Source: Bipalium vagum
Taxonomy: Eukaryota; Platyhelminthes; Tricladida; Geoplanidae
DNA: 20,855 bases
Assembly: GCA_037834085.1 (NCBI GenBank)
Contig: JBBMKC010245242.1
Coordinates: forward strand, 1-20,855
Reading direction: 5' to 3'
Shown: in pieces, positions 1 through 9,519 of the stretch
Layout of the letters: the number at the start of each line of letters is the position of its first letter
How positions within the stretch are numbered: position 1 is the first letter of the stretch
The notes under the pieces: generated by a model
Told to the model about the DNA's origin: nothing
Database searches by the model: none
What the model saw: the letters and a program-made list of their open reading frames with translations, nothing else
Program-made: the position numbers and the translations under genes

Positions 1-284
1 TGAATGTATAATATAATTTTTATTCGAATAAAAACTAAGAGTAGTTATTTCTTTATTTAAGTAGTCTCGTTATTTTTTTGTTATTTTTTGTTATTTATTT
101 GTGTCACACCATGTATATTTTTACATCATATCTCATGACAGCATAACCATTTGTATTAATTGGAAATGAAGGAGTTGGTTGAATATCTAGTTTTTTTTTT
201 CATTAAACTTCTTAAATCTTTCATCAATATTGAATTCTGGGTCGGCATTATTATAAATAAATTTGCATAAACCAAATACTCATA
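1..284. other. AT-rich flank, no gene seen
   Basis: Very AT-rich sequence with many stops in all frames. No conserved motif, repeat array or RNA gene was recognised. It ends at the TA target site of the transposon that starts at 287. Confidence 0.5.
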
Positions 285-286
285 TA

Positions 287-320
287 CCAGGTGTTCAAGT
301 TAAAAGTTCATAAATAAAAG
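287..320 (+). repeat. Left TIR of the DUF4817-type element
   Basis: A 34-base terminal inverted repeat next to TA at 285-286. Its partner is at 1720-1753, with one mismatch (third base A versus G). Confidence 0.93.
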
Positions 321-489
321 CTTAATATTTATTATGCTGTAAAGTTTTATTGAAAATAAATTTATTTGGTCGAATAACCTTTATTGCGGATTTAGTAAAT
401 CCGGCTTTTTATATAAAATTATGTTGTTTAAATGCATAAATAATGACAATAAATAAATGTACGTTTAAAATTATATTTTATTTTTATAC

Positions 490-1563
490 ATGCCTTACAT
501 ATTATCAAAATCGGATAAAATTAAGCTGGTAGAGCTAATTTTTAAAATTGAGAGTTTCGCTGAAACTCAGAGAAAATTTTCAACCGAAAAAATATAAAAC
601 GAAAGAGTGATACGACTTCAGTACAGCAAATAAGAAAAATTATTTTTAAATTCCAGCAAACTGGTTGCATTAATAAAGATGACAATGTGCGATTTCCTAG
701 AGCTTCAGAAGAGAAACGAAAGGATATTGATACTGTTTAATACCAGATGAAAGCAGAGGGAACTTCTACGAGGATAAGGAAACTGAGTTCTGCTTCAGGT
801 TCCTCTATTGGATTAGTTCACACGTATCTCAGACGTGAATTGAAATTATTTCCCTATAAAGTCACAATTGGGCAGTCTCTATCAGACAAACATAAGGCAA
901 ATCGTTATGCCTTTTGCAAACGGATGATGTCAAATATATCCAAGGATGATACATTTTTATCCCGAATTGTATGGAGTGACATTCAATCTCAATGGATGAG
1001 TGAACAGACAAAATCTTCGATTTTGGGGGACGCAAAAGCCCAATAATGTGGTTGAATACTCAGCAAAGGTCAACGTATTCATTGCGATGTCTTCTTCCTT
1101 TCTTATTGAACCTTATTTCTTTGAGGATAATGGCAATAGTCAGACTATAAATTCGGAACGATATTTGGATATGCTTATTCACTCTCTTATTCCGAGTCTC
1201 AAATCAATGCCGAGATTTAACCGTTTAATTTTCCAACAAGATGGTGCTGCTCCCCATATTGCCAAACAAGCAAGAGTATTCTTGTAAAACAATTTTGGTT
1301 CTGGAAAAAAAATTTCAAGAGGATTTCCTAACGAATGGTCTGCCCAAAGCCCTGATCTAATACTCTTGGATTTCTGGTTATGGTCATTCTTGAAAGAAAA
1401 AGTTTATCCAGGTTGCAATCGCCCAAATAGTCGTGAAATACTGAAAAAACGTATCATCCAAGCTGTACAGATTGTGACAGAAATTAACCTTCAAGAAGCC
1501 GTGGAAAATGTCACTCATTGGCTGGAAGCATGCTTAGAAAATGAGGGTGGACACTTTGAATAA
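490..1563 (+). pseudogene. Broken transposase, DUF4817-type helix-turn-helix plus DDD catalytic domain
   Basis: The start is the ATG at 490 (MPYILSKSDKIKL...), the first in a frame resembling the DUF4817 helix-turn-helix of insect and crustacean transposases. The N-terminal half continues through an HTH-like part (VQQIRKIIFKFQQTG) and a linker with LKLFPYKV, typical of this family. The catalytic part shows VWSD near 975, FQQDGAAPH with the second Asp at 1240, and SPDLILLDF with the third Asp at 1369, 42 residues apart. The C-terminus is ENEGGHFE, a common ending in the family. It is a pseudogene: frame changes lie near 590 and 990, and in-frame stops at 738 (TAA) and 1285 (TAA). The length without these would be about 357 codons, normal for the family. 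It would cut and paste its own element at TA sites. Confidence 0.9.
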
Positions 1564-1719
1564 AAATATGATTTATGTACATATCATATTTGTAACTATT
1601 TTGATAAAATACAACAAATCTTGTAATTCAACTTAGTTAAAAAAATAAATCCGCATATTTGATCTTTATGAAAATGTAAAATTTTCATGAATTCATTACC
1701 TGTAGGAAGTTTGAGCAAT

Positions 1720-1753
1720 CTTTTATTTATGAACTTTTAACTTGAACACCCGG
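1720..1753 (-). repeat. Right TIR of the DUF4817-type element
   Basis: Inverted partner of 287-320, followed by TA at 1754-1755. Confidence 0.93.
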
Positions 1754-1806
1754 TATTTATCCAGATATTTAACAAAGCTCACACGAAATAGAAAGTTATA
1801 TTACTA

Positions 1807-2027
1807 TTGGGTTGTTCGAAAGTCACTTCGCACTTTTTACTAAAAATTTAAACCAAAATTTTTATTAGTAATAAACATTTTAATCAATGTATTGCCCTTT
1901 TTGTTCCAAGACCTTCTGATATCTACCAGGCAATTTGAATATCCAAACCTTTAAAATGTTTTAAGTGCTTTAAATTAAGATTTAAAGATAATTATAAAAA
2001 AGCGAAGTGACTTTCCGAAAAACTGAA
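1807..2027 (-). mobile_element. Mini-mariner (221 bp), internally deleted
   Basis: Left arm TTGGGTTGTTCGAAAGTCAC and right arm (minus strand) TTCAGTTTTTCGGAAAGTCA are mariner-type termini that share GAAAGTCACTTCGC. TA flanks both ends (1805-1806 and 2028-2029). On the minus strand, just inside the left arm, the frame FKLPGRYQKVLEQKGQYID ends in a stop at 1880-1882. This is the standard C-terminus of mariner transposases. The rest of the gene is missing, so this is a non-autonomous deletion derivative, the step between a mariner and a MITE. A copy this short would need a transposase made elsewhere. Confidence 0.85.
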
Positions 2028-4726
2028 TATTAGTTCAATTATTGATGAATTAGACAGAATTAAAATAAAAATTTTAATAACTAAAAAGTTTCTCATATAT
2101 TAAGATTGATTCTTTATTAAAAATTGGTTGTCTTTTTATTAATTAAAATTATTTTTCAATTTTCATGAACTTCTATTTTTTAATTGAAACACAAAAAATT
2201 AATTTGACTTTTAATATTTTTTAATTTTATTTTTACTAATAGAATTTTTTAAAAAATATTTTGATTAGTACTGTTACTATTTTATTTGCAATTTTAGGAA
2301 TAATATTTTTTTAACACGTTTATTTGTTTTTTAAAAAAGTATTTTAAGGTTAAAAGATTTGGAAAATGATGAAAATTAAATATATAAAAAATATGAAAAA
2401 TTATTCTGGGTTTTTAGAAATAAAAATTTAAAGTTTAAAAATCCGGATAAATTATTTTATTTTAAAGTAGACGCGAACCTGAGATTTTTGGAATTTAAGA
2501 AATTTTGAAAATTAGGGTACATTCTTTTTAAATCAATATTGATTTCTATAAATTATTTGTCAGTTTCATTACATTAAGTTCTCTTTCGAAATAGGTTGAA
2601 AGAAGAATAAGTAAAAATATCCAGAATTTACCTGGGGGGGGGGGTAATCTAACCAAGAAGACATTTTTATAATATTAGCAACACTTATCAACACCAAGGA
2701 AATGCGAATGAAATGTATTAAAAAAAACGTAGATAATTATAAAAAAGTCTCATCAAATAGTACTAAGGATATATACTGAATATATTCTTCAATTAAAGTT
2801 ATTACAGTTTTTTCAAAAAAGCTAATTTCAACAAATGAATTGTTATACTTTTTTTATCCACAGGATCAATTGGTGAATTTTACAGATTAATAGTAATAAT
2901 TCCATTGATCTGATGCATTAATTAGAAACGAACTCTAATGTTAATTATTTCTATTTAATTAATAATATTTTAAGGATTACTAAAAATGTAGTGAGTCCAA
3001 AGATGAATTATTGCCAATAGAAATGCAAAACCTAAGATCTTAAGAAATTTTTGTTGTCGAAAGAATTGATTTATCAATTATTCTCGGTTTAGGATTTTGA
3101 GATAATATCTTATTTTTAATCTTTATGTTTTTGTGTGAAAAAGTACAATAAGATTCAGTATAATTAATATTTTAATATATTCATTTCGAGTTAACTGATC
3201 CAAATTGTTATGTCATTTTCTGTAATGAGTTTAGTGATCTGATAATTTTTTAATCTGAAGGTTTCTGATTACCATCTGATCGTCCTGATTTTCTAAACGT
3301 CTGACTAAAGCATAAATTCAGTGACTGTGGTCTCATAAGTCTCATGAATTAAAAATCGCTCTGAATTATTTTAGAAAATCAATCAAAATTTATTTTCCCA
3401 TATGTCTCATACAAATCAAAAACACTTTTCTATACAATGTTAACAGAGCTTGAATCAATTCTTTCGAATTAAAAAAAAGAAAAGTGGAATAAATTCGTTT
3501 AATTATTATTTATGAGTTTTCATTTGTTTAAATGCAGTCATTATTCTGGTAACTTTAATTCATGTTTTAATCAGGTTAATTTTCTATTGATCGAATTTAG
3601 CTATCTTTTTAAAGCTTTTAATAATTGCATTAAATTCAGAAATTTAAGGTTTGAAACCAGCAATGTTTCAAAACATAGATATAATTTTTAAAATTAAAAA
3701 TTAGATAATTGGTTAAAAATAATAAAAAAATGTGGAGGATGTTACCAATATTATCTTTAGATATGTATTGAGTTTATTATTTAATATTATTTTTCAAAAA
3801 TTATACTTGAAATAATAAACGATATTATCACTTTAATTTAAATTTTCTGTTTAAAATTAAAATAATAGATAAACCTTAATTTAAAAAAATATTCAAATTT
3901 TTTGATTTTTATATTAAAATGTATAGATTAATTCAGAAAAAATTCTTAAATTCTAATTTATGCAAAAAATTATTATTTATATGAAAATTAATCATTTCAA
4001 AATTCAAGTCTTATTAAGAAAATCATAATTAAACTATGTTAAAAACAAAATTGACATTAGTCTTCAAAGCTGAATCAGAAAAATTAAATTAATTTTTTTA
4101 AAATTTAAAATCATTTTTTTATGTAACATAAAGATGTTTTGATTTTAAAAAATTATATTTTTTGAAAATATTTTTTCTGCTTTAATATTATTTTTTTTAG
4201 AAAAATATATTTGGAAATTTGGATTTTTATATTCTTGAAACTTATTTCATAAAAAGTAATGAAAGAATTTTCTTAAAAATATATTCATTATTTATAAAAA
4301 AAATCAATGTTTCTTAAATGATAAAATATTCCAATTAATTCTACCTCAGTTCTGATAAGGTAAGTCTTAAAGTATTTCCAATGCTTGCACTGAGGATTGA
4401 TTAATGTCTTATTTAAGTCTCATGGGTAGGAGAATTAGTTGAAAATTCAACTGACCCAGAGATGCTTTCTTTAACTTAAATTATCATGAGCCAAACATCT
4501 TAATGGTATTTATTTTTAAAACTTTTTAACTCAGCTTTCTTGGTAATATAATTTTTTTATTATATTTATTAAGGATAGTATATATCGTAGCCCGTATATT
4601 AATTTGGTTTTGTTTAAATTAAATTAAAATTGTTTTTAATTAGATTTTCGTGTGTAAAATTTTCAGTAAGATGCTTAATAATTAAAAATAATAAATTTTA
4701 AAAAATATTTTACAATTGCATATTTT

Positions 4727-4728
<2 letters not shown>
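2028..4728. other. AT-rich intergenic stretch, no gene seen
   Basis: About 2.7 kb dominated by A and T homopolymer runs, dense in stops in all six frames. No transposase, retroelement, tRNA or rRNA motif was recognised. The only visible structure is an 11-base G run at 2634-2644 and several TCTGAT-like words around 3230-3310. A GTAAGT donor-like word near 4361 has no convincing exon beside it. Confidence 0.5.
2634..2644 (+). repeat. G11 homopolymer
   Basis: Eleven consecutive G in otherwise AT-rich DNA. Length is likely variable and error-prone in sequencing. Confidence 0.9.

Positions 4729-4792
<64 letters not shown>
4729..4792 (+). repeat. (AAT)n microsatellite
   Basis: About 21 uninterrupted AAT units directly beyond the truncated end of the mariner fragment on its left. 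Confidence 0.97.
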
Positions 4793-4794
<2 letters not shown>

Positions 4795-4828
4795 AAAATA
4801 TATTGGTAAATGTTTTCAGAATTAAATT

Positions 4829-5393
4829 CTAATGCATTAGGTTGTTTGGATATTTACTAAGATTTTTCATGCTATCATATTGCAATAACTGATAATATAA
4901 TATACATAATAGATCCCGGCTTTTGATCACGAATGTTTCGCTTGGGCGTCGATGTAGAAGTATGGCCGAGCTCTCTCCACGATCTTTTTCCTTAGGATTA
5001 CTGTAGTACATCCATTTTTAATCGCCCGTTACGACACAATGCAAGAAAGATTTTCGTCTTTGACGTTGAAGCAATTGTTTACAGATACACAAATGATGTT
5101 CTACGTCTCTCGGTCTCAATTCGTATGGCATCCATCTTCATAGTTTCTGAATCATTCTCATGAATTGTAAATGTTTGCCATGGTAGAACGATCGACTCTC
5201 AATGATATTGACATTTGGTCTTGTGTTTGACATGAAACTTGGCTGAGCAAAGTCTTCAATTCTTCATGATCAAACTTTTTCGGGCGCATAAATCGATCAT
5301 CGTCCTTGATGTTGAAATCATCATTTTTAAACCGATGAAACCATTCAAAACATTGTGCTTTTGACACCATTTTTCCATTATTACTTTTTTGAT
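4829..5393 (-). pseudogene. Truncated mariner transposase (N-terminal half and first catalytic block)
   Basis: Read on the minus strand. The helix-turn-helix region is at 5158-5370, with CFEWFHRFKNDDFNIKDDDR followed by RPKKFDHEELKTLLSQ and CQTQDQM, the classic mariner pattern of WF-RFK-GDF, RPKKF and QTQ. Further on, KSFLHCVVTGD precedes the first catalytic Asp near 5030. KWMYYSNPK, STSTPKR-like and LYYQLLQYDS pieces follow down to about 4835. It is broken: the frame changes between 5158 and 5011, and a stop replaces the Glu of TGDEKW. The second and third catalytic blocks and both TIRs are absent. The right edge abuts gypsy integrase sequence without a mariner 5' end. This is an old relic with no function of its own. 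Confidence 0.85.
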
Positions 5394-5394
5394 T

Positions 5395-5800
5395 GTTTCC
5401 TCATCTTGTTTCATTATCGACGTTAATGAAATATAGTTGCTATACTGATCTATAATAGCTAGTATGTATCGTTTTTTTCGAAAAGTTTCTTTTAACGGAG
5501 CACAAATATCAATATATATATTTTCAAATGGCTCATCTGCTGATAATTTCATTGTATCTTCTTTCGTTTTTGTTGTGACTACTTTATGTGTTGACAGATT
5601 TCACATATTTTTATTACTTCGGCTGCTGTCTCTCTCAGGTTTTTCATATCGTACAAATCAGTTGTATACTTAATAACTTTTTCGCTCCCAGCATGTGTTC
5701 GAGATCTGTGAATCTCTTCCACTAACATTCGGCTCTTGATTTTTGGAATCCATATATTTCCTTCGAACGTTTTGACCAGACCATCTTCCAAGCGGAAATA
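5395..5800 (-). pseudogene. Gypsy integrase part, zinc-binding domain and start of core (fossil)
   Basis: The HH-CC zinc-binding block (HRSRTHAG ... CEICQHIK) lies at about 5579-5720. The beginning of the integrase core (AIIDQYSNYISL) lies at about 5400-5552. Integrase would have joined the DNA copy to the host chromosome. The domain is incomplete because the sequence passes into a mariner relic. Confidence 0.85.
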
Positions 5801-5944
5801 AGATGTAATTCTCTTTTCAATATCTTCTTTAATCTGATTGATTTCATTTTCATTATTCTGCTATTTATATACTGCCTCTTCGTTTATTGTATTTATTGTC
5901 CTGATCTTCCTTTTTTCTGTTTTTGGCTCTTCATGAATCATCAT

Positions 5945-6352
5945 ACACTGAGATCATGTACCGCAAGTTTTTCTCAATAAAATGTCTGCATTCGTGTGGT
6001 CAATTCCTTTTCTGTATTTAAGCTCTATATCTAGATTGCTGAGATAGTTCATCCACGTCTGAAATTGTGGTGCTATTGGCTTTGTCGTTTTGAACATGAA
6101 TTCTATTGCCTTGTGATGGGTTCTCACCAGATTTTTTTCCATACAAGTAATGCTTCAAGTGGTTACAGAAGTAATAGATTGCTAACAGTTCCTTTCTTGT
6201 GATGCAGTATTTTTTTCATGACTGTTCATTGCATGTGATTCGTACGCGATCACTCTCTCTTTTCCATTATCGTCTGTCTGTGACAACACTGCTCCAATCG
6301 CTTAAAAACTGGTGTCAGTGTCTAATATAAACGTTCTTTTAATGTCTGGAAT
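5945..6352 (-). pseudogene. Gypsy RNase H part (fossil)
   Basis: Shows the HHKAIEFMF and QTWMNYLSNLDIELKYRKG blocks that follow RT in Ty3/gypsy polyproteins. It removed the RNA strand during reverse transcription in the ancestor. Decayed, and separated from the RT part by inserted DNA. Confidence 0.85.
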
Positions 6353-6619
6353 GTATTTATATTATATTATTATATTTTTTTGTATTTTTAATTATAGAAA
6401 ATCTATGTTACTATTTTTAGAATTCATCTTAAAATTATTTACTATAAATTTATTTATAGAAATATTTATTGTAAAAATTATTTATAGTAACTTTATGTAA
6501 CTGACCAATTTTTTTCCCAATATTTTATAAATTAATCATCAAAATGATTATCTTTTTAATTAATTATAAATATAATAATGATCTTTTATATTTTATATTA
6601 TTTTTACTATAATTTTATA

Positions 6620-7170
6620 CTCCCTCCGTTCGGAAATATGGTATACATTTGCGAAAAAATAAAATAAACCAAAAAATGTACATGACAAGTATATTATATT
6701 AACTTTATTTGAAACATTCTAATTGAATAAGAATTATTTTTTTCACTCGAAATTTGATTTGGCTTTAACGGTTAGCGTGGAAACTAGAAACGCAGTAGCA
6801 ATTTCATTGATTGCACCGTGTTTTAGCTTAATCTCCTTCATCTGTTGTAATAATTTTTCTAATATACCTTGACGTTGTTCTTTGGTTAATGGTTTATATT
6901 TGGACTCCCTTCTTTCTAAGTTTAACAAATTTCCTTCAGAATTTTCCATATTCGTCTTGCAGCGGTATTAATTTTATTTGTCTCAAGAAACACTGATGTT
7001 TGAGCGTTAAGTTTTTAACTAAGAATGATATTGCTTACGTCAAATATTTCAGGTTATATTGTCATGAGTATTTACTATAACAATGTAATGACAGTTGCCA
7101 ATTTATTTTTATAATCACGATAATCTACGATTTTTGTTGAAATGTTTACCATAATTCCGGACGGAGGGAG
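6620..7170 (-). mobile_element. Plant-type mariner-like element with Stowaway-like TIRs, 551 bp
   Basis: The left end is CTCCCTCCGTTCGGAAATAT. The right end, read on the minus strand, is CTCCCTCCGTCCGGAATTAT. The arms agree over about 31 bases with three mismatches and are flanked by TA (6618-6619 and 7171-7172). CTCCCTCCGT is the hallmark terminus of Stowaway MITEs and of the plant mariner-like elements that mobilise them. An N-terminal transposase remnant of the same family lies inside. At 551 bp the element is internally deleted and cannot move on its own. Confidence 0.9.
6743..6949 (-). pseudogene. N-terminal remnant of a plant-type MLE transposase
   Basis: A 68-codon open frame on the minus strand. 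KPLTKEQRQGILEKLLQQ and the following LKHGAINEIATAFLVS match the N-terminal helix-turn-helix of plant mariner-like transposases (typically LT-EQR--I---LL, then K-G---E-A--F-VS---V--I). The frame ends soon after VSTLTVKAKSNF, so the conserved IW-R segment and the whole catalytic domain are absent. It reads outward from the right TIR, as expected for the 5' part of such a gene. The ATG at 6947-6949 is a plausible original start region. It could retain DNA binding at most; more likely it is dead. Confidence 0.75.
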
Positions 7171-7379
7171 TATTTCATATTTTATTTTATATTTTAAACA
7201 GATAGAAAGAAAAATTAATTAAACTCTGGGTTTTAACTCTACATAAAAATAAAAATTATATTTACATAAAATTCTATTTGAAAATAACACAAAAACAAAT
7301 ATATAAAAGAACATAAAAAACACTAAAACGCTATAATGTTTTTCAGAGTAAAGAATAATCACTATATTTTCATCTATTG

Positions 7380-8100
7380 TTATTTTGTAGAGAATTTGGG
7401 ATCGGGCCTGGAAGTCTCCACAACTCTTTCAATTCTTGGAAGGCTACATATTAATTCGGTCCATATTAATTTTTCATTGTTCTTCCCACACAATTGTTCT
7501 AACACTCTTGACTTTTTTGCATACCCATTGATAAAATTGAAAGCTTCTTAAATTTTTTACGCATTTTGGCCTCTCGAAGGTTCTGATTACCTCAATTTTC
7601 GCTGGGTCGGTCTTGATTCCTTGTTTGTCAATTAGATGTCCTAGAAATTTGACTTCTGCTCTTAGGAGATGGCATTTCTCTGAATTCACTCTAAGTCCTG
7701 CTTCTTTTATCCTCTTTAGCACTTCATTTAATACGGCGTAATGATGTTCTATATCCTTTGTGTAAATCATAATATCATCTAAATAGACCATCGTATTTTT
7801 CAAATTTCTTAAAACCTTTGTCATTAACTCTTGAAAAGTTCCCGGAGCAGCGGCTATACCAAAAGGCATTCTTGTGAAGCAAAATTGTCCTTCTTTTGTC
7901 GAAAAACCTGTTTTTCTTGTGAATCCGTCATCAATTCAACCTGGTAGTTTGCATTACCCAAGTCAATCGTGTGAAAATATTTAGCTTCTTCTAATCTATT
8001 CAGTAGATTCTCTATATTTAGAATCGGAAAAGCCTGACGCTCAGTTTTATGAAGTCCAGACATAATCTGACATCTTTTCTTTCTTTTTTCCAAACGCAAA
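7380..8100 (-). pseudogene. Gypsy reverse transcriptase part (fossil)
   Basis: Recognised by the RT palm signature with YLDD (near 7795) and the preceding MPFGIAAAPGTFQ block, plus an FHTIDLGNA block nearer the N-terminal side. Together these are diagnostic of Ty3/gypsy RT. It copied element RNA into DNA in the living ancestor. The copy here is decayed. Confidence 0.9.
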
Positions 8101-8103
8101 TTA

Positions 8104-8592
8104 GAAGCTTTTATATTATTTGATGATGAAAATATAAATGTCGAGATTTCGATTGGATTCTTTATAAATTAAAAGAAGATGAAAATAAGAACAAGGATTT
8201 TAAAACCAGAAAACAATTATGTTTTTAAAATAAATTTCTAAAAGAATTGCGATTAAAATTACATTTTTTATTTTTACAATTTTTAAATAGAATTTTTTAT
8301 AACATACAAAGAGAACATTTACAAGCAAAATAAATATAAATCAAGTAATTTTTTATGGAACAAAAAAAATTAATGAAAAGAATCAAAGATGAGAAATCTA
8401 TAAAAAATATGAATTATTTATCAAGACATTGTGAAGAAAGAAATTTGATAAAAGAAACAAAACAAAATTTACAATTATTTAATGTTCTTAATAAACCAAT
8501 TTTATTTCTTTGATTTTAGAGAAACAGAATTTGATTTTTTAAAAATTTGTTTGTTTATTCAAGATATAATAAATTGTAAGAGTTCAAGTTAA
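8104..8592 (+). pseudogene. Decayed protein-like block of unknown identity, part A
   Basis: Overlapping open stretches on the plus strand have codon use unlike random AT-rich DNA, rich in Lys, Asn, Asp, Glu and Leu. They include 8130-8333 (KEDENKNKDFKTRKQL, then LKELRLKLHFLFLQFL), 8355-8513 (52 codons from an ATG, MEQKKLMKRIKDEKS...) and 8452-8592 (FRETEFDFLKICLFIQD). A few stops and frame changes separate them. I do not recognise the protein. The left side abuts the truncated gypsy RT. It could be a degraded host gene or retrocopy, or part of an uncharacterised element. Confidence 0.4.
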
Positions 8593-8653
8593 TAAATAAC
8601 ATTATCCTTTAAATTCACTTCAATTTAAAGAGAGTAAAAATAATGGAACTTAA

Positions 8654-8797
8654 TTAAATTATGTAAAAGATTGTAAATATTTAAATACAAATCCACAATT
8701 AAGTTTGTTAGAATTTCAAAATTTATATTTTATATGTTGTCTTGATTTAGTAGATCTACTTGAAAATTTATCTTTAAATAGAACTACGATAACTTAA
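8654..8797 (+). pseudogene. Decayed protein-like block of unknown identity, part B
   Basis: A 47-codon open stretch without an ATG, containing YLNTNPQLSLLEFQNLYF and LVDLLENLSLNRTTIT. The amphipathic, leucine-rich pattern looks like a helical protein rather than noise. Same strand as part A and probably from the same source. Identity unknown. Confidence 0.35.
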
Positions 8798-8995
8798 CAT
8801 ATTTTAAAAGAAAAACTTTTATAGGAAAAATAAATGTTGTTTTATTATAGGAACAGTTTATAGAATTAAAAATAAAAGAAATAAAATGTTTAATATTGAA
8901 ACTAAAACGAAACTTGTATAAATTATAGATAATTAGAATTTAAGATATTATTTATTAATTCTTTCACAATATTCATCTTAATAAAAATTGACTAA

Positions 8996-9175
8996 TGTTA
9001 TAATGAATCACCATATCAATATAAAGATAAATTTTATAATAATGAAAATAATATTAATGGTATTCCAGAAGAATCAGATTTAAAATTTTTACATATAATC
9101 AGAAATAATATAAAAATTAGGAAATTGAAATTCACCATTACATTTCTTTTGAATATAATAGTCTTATTGTTTTAA
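8996..9175 (+). pseudogene. Decayed protein-like block of unknown identity, part C
   Basis: A 59-codon open stretch without an ATG, YNESPYQYKDKFYNNENN followed by IPEESDLKFLHIIRNN and a hydrophobic tail. Asn/Lys-rich like parts A and B. Identity unknown; it may be noise in AT-rich DNA, but the mix of charged residues argues mildly for a coding origin. Confidence 0.3.
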
Positions 9176-9191
9176 TCTTTTGTTGAAGCTT

Positions 9192-9500
9192 CTAGAAATT
9201 ATCTTTATTTTCATTTCCTTTTAGTTTATCAGGTCTCCATCCAAATATTACTCCATTATTATTTTCATTATCAAACATTAAAATATTACTTATTGAATTT
9301 GAGGTTCCCAAATTTTCTATTGATTTTACTCCTGTGATTTTAATTTTACAATTTTATTTGACAATAAATTTGAAAATAAATTATTCTGCAAAATTATATT
9401 TATTATTATTGTCTTTTAATTCTATTTCAAAAACCAATAAAGTCTCCATTAAATTAAAATCATTTCTGCGTGTAATTAATAAAATGCTACACTCATAACT
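9192..9500 (-). pseudogene. Decayed protein-like block on the opposite strand
   Basis: One minus-strand frame runs for about 102 codons with only two interruptions. Its best parts are RRNDFNLMETLLVFEIELKD near the N-terminal side and TGVKSIENLGTSNSISNIL plus NNGVIFGWRPDKLKGNE near the end. FGWRPD, with three different one- or two-codon residues in a row, is unlikely in random AT-rich DNA. No family was recognised. It points towards parts A-C (tail to tail). The right side runs into a mariner relic at about 9520. Confidence 0.42.
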
Positions 9501-9519
9501 TTAGAGATTAAATGAATTG

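Larger units (their letters stand above)
287..1753 (+). mobile_element. Tc1/mariner-superfamily element, DUF4817-type, both TIRs present
   Basis: A complete-length DNA transposon of 1467 bp. The left end begins CCAGGTGTTCAAGTTAAA. The right end, read on the minus strand, begins CCGGGTGTTCAAGTTAAA. The two arms match over about 34 bases with one mismatch. TA dinucleotides at 285-286 and 1754-1755 are the expected target duplication of this superfamily. Inside is one decayed transposase gene in the same orientation. The good TIR match suggests a moderately recent insertion, but the gene is broken, so it cannot move on its own. Seen directly: TIRs, TA sites and transposase motifs. Inferred: family placement from the overall pattern of the protein. 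Confidence 0.93.
6353..7380. other. AT-rich DNA inserted within the gypsy fossil
   Basis: Gypsy similarity stops near 6352 and resumes near 7380. The intervening DNA is far more AT-rich than the retrotransposon. Apart from the element at 6620-7170, nothing in it was recognised. The outer edges show no clear TIR or target duplication, so how it arrived is unknown. Confidence 0.55.
5395..8100 (-). mobile_element. Ty3/gypsy retrotransposon fossil, pol region only
   Basis: Remains of an LTR retrotransposon on the minus strand. Reading 5' to 3' (right to left) the order is reverse transcriptase, RNase H, integrase zinc-binding domain and start of the integrase core. This order of domains is that of the Ty3/gypsy group. 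No LTR, gag, protease or primer site was recognised, and both ends are cut off. The element is clearly broken in many places (at least half a dozen), so it is an old, dead copy. About 1 kb of AT-rich DNA (6353-7380) lies between the RT and RNase H parts and contains a separate DNA transposon. The left edge runs directly into a mariner relic. Confidence 0.88.

Noticed and set aside
4350-4370. Exon ending at a GTAAGT donor near 4361
   Set aside because: No open, protein-like frame precedes it and no partner acceptor or exon could be named.
5464-5673. Plus-strand 69-codon ORF
   Set aside because: Antisense shadow of the gypsy integrase fossil.
6312-6500. Plus-strand 62-codon ORF rich in Ile, Phe and Leu
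   Set aside because: Low-complexity AT-rich sequence crossing the edge of the gypsy fossil and the inserted DNA; composition explains it.
7336-7551. Plus-strand 71-codon ORF
   Set aside because: Antisense to the gypsy reverse transcriptase region, with no similarity of its own.
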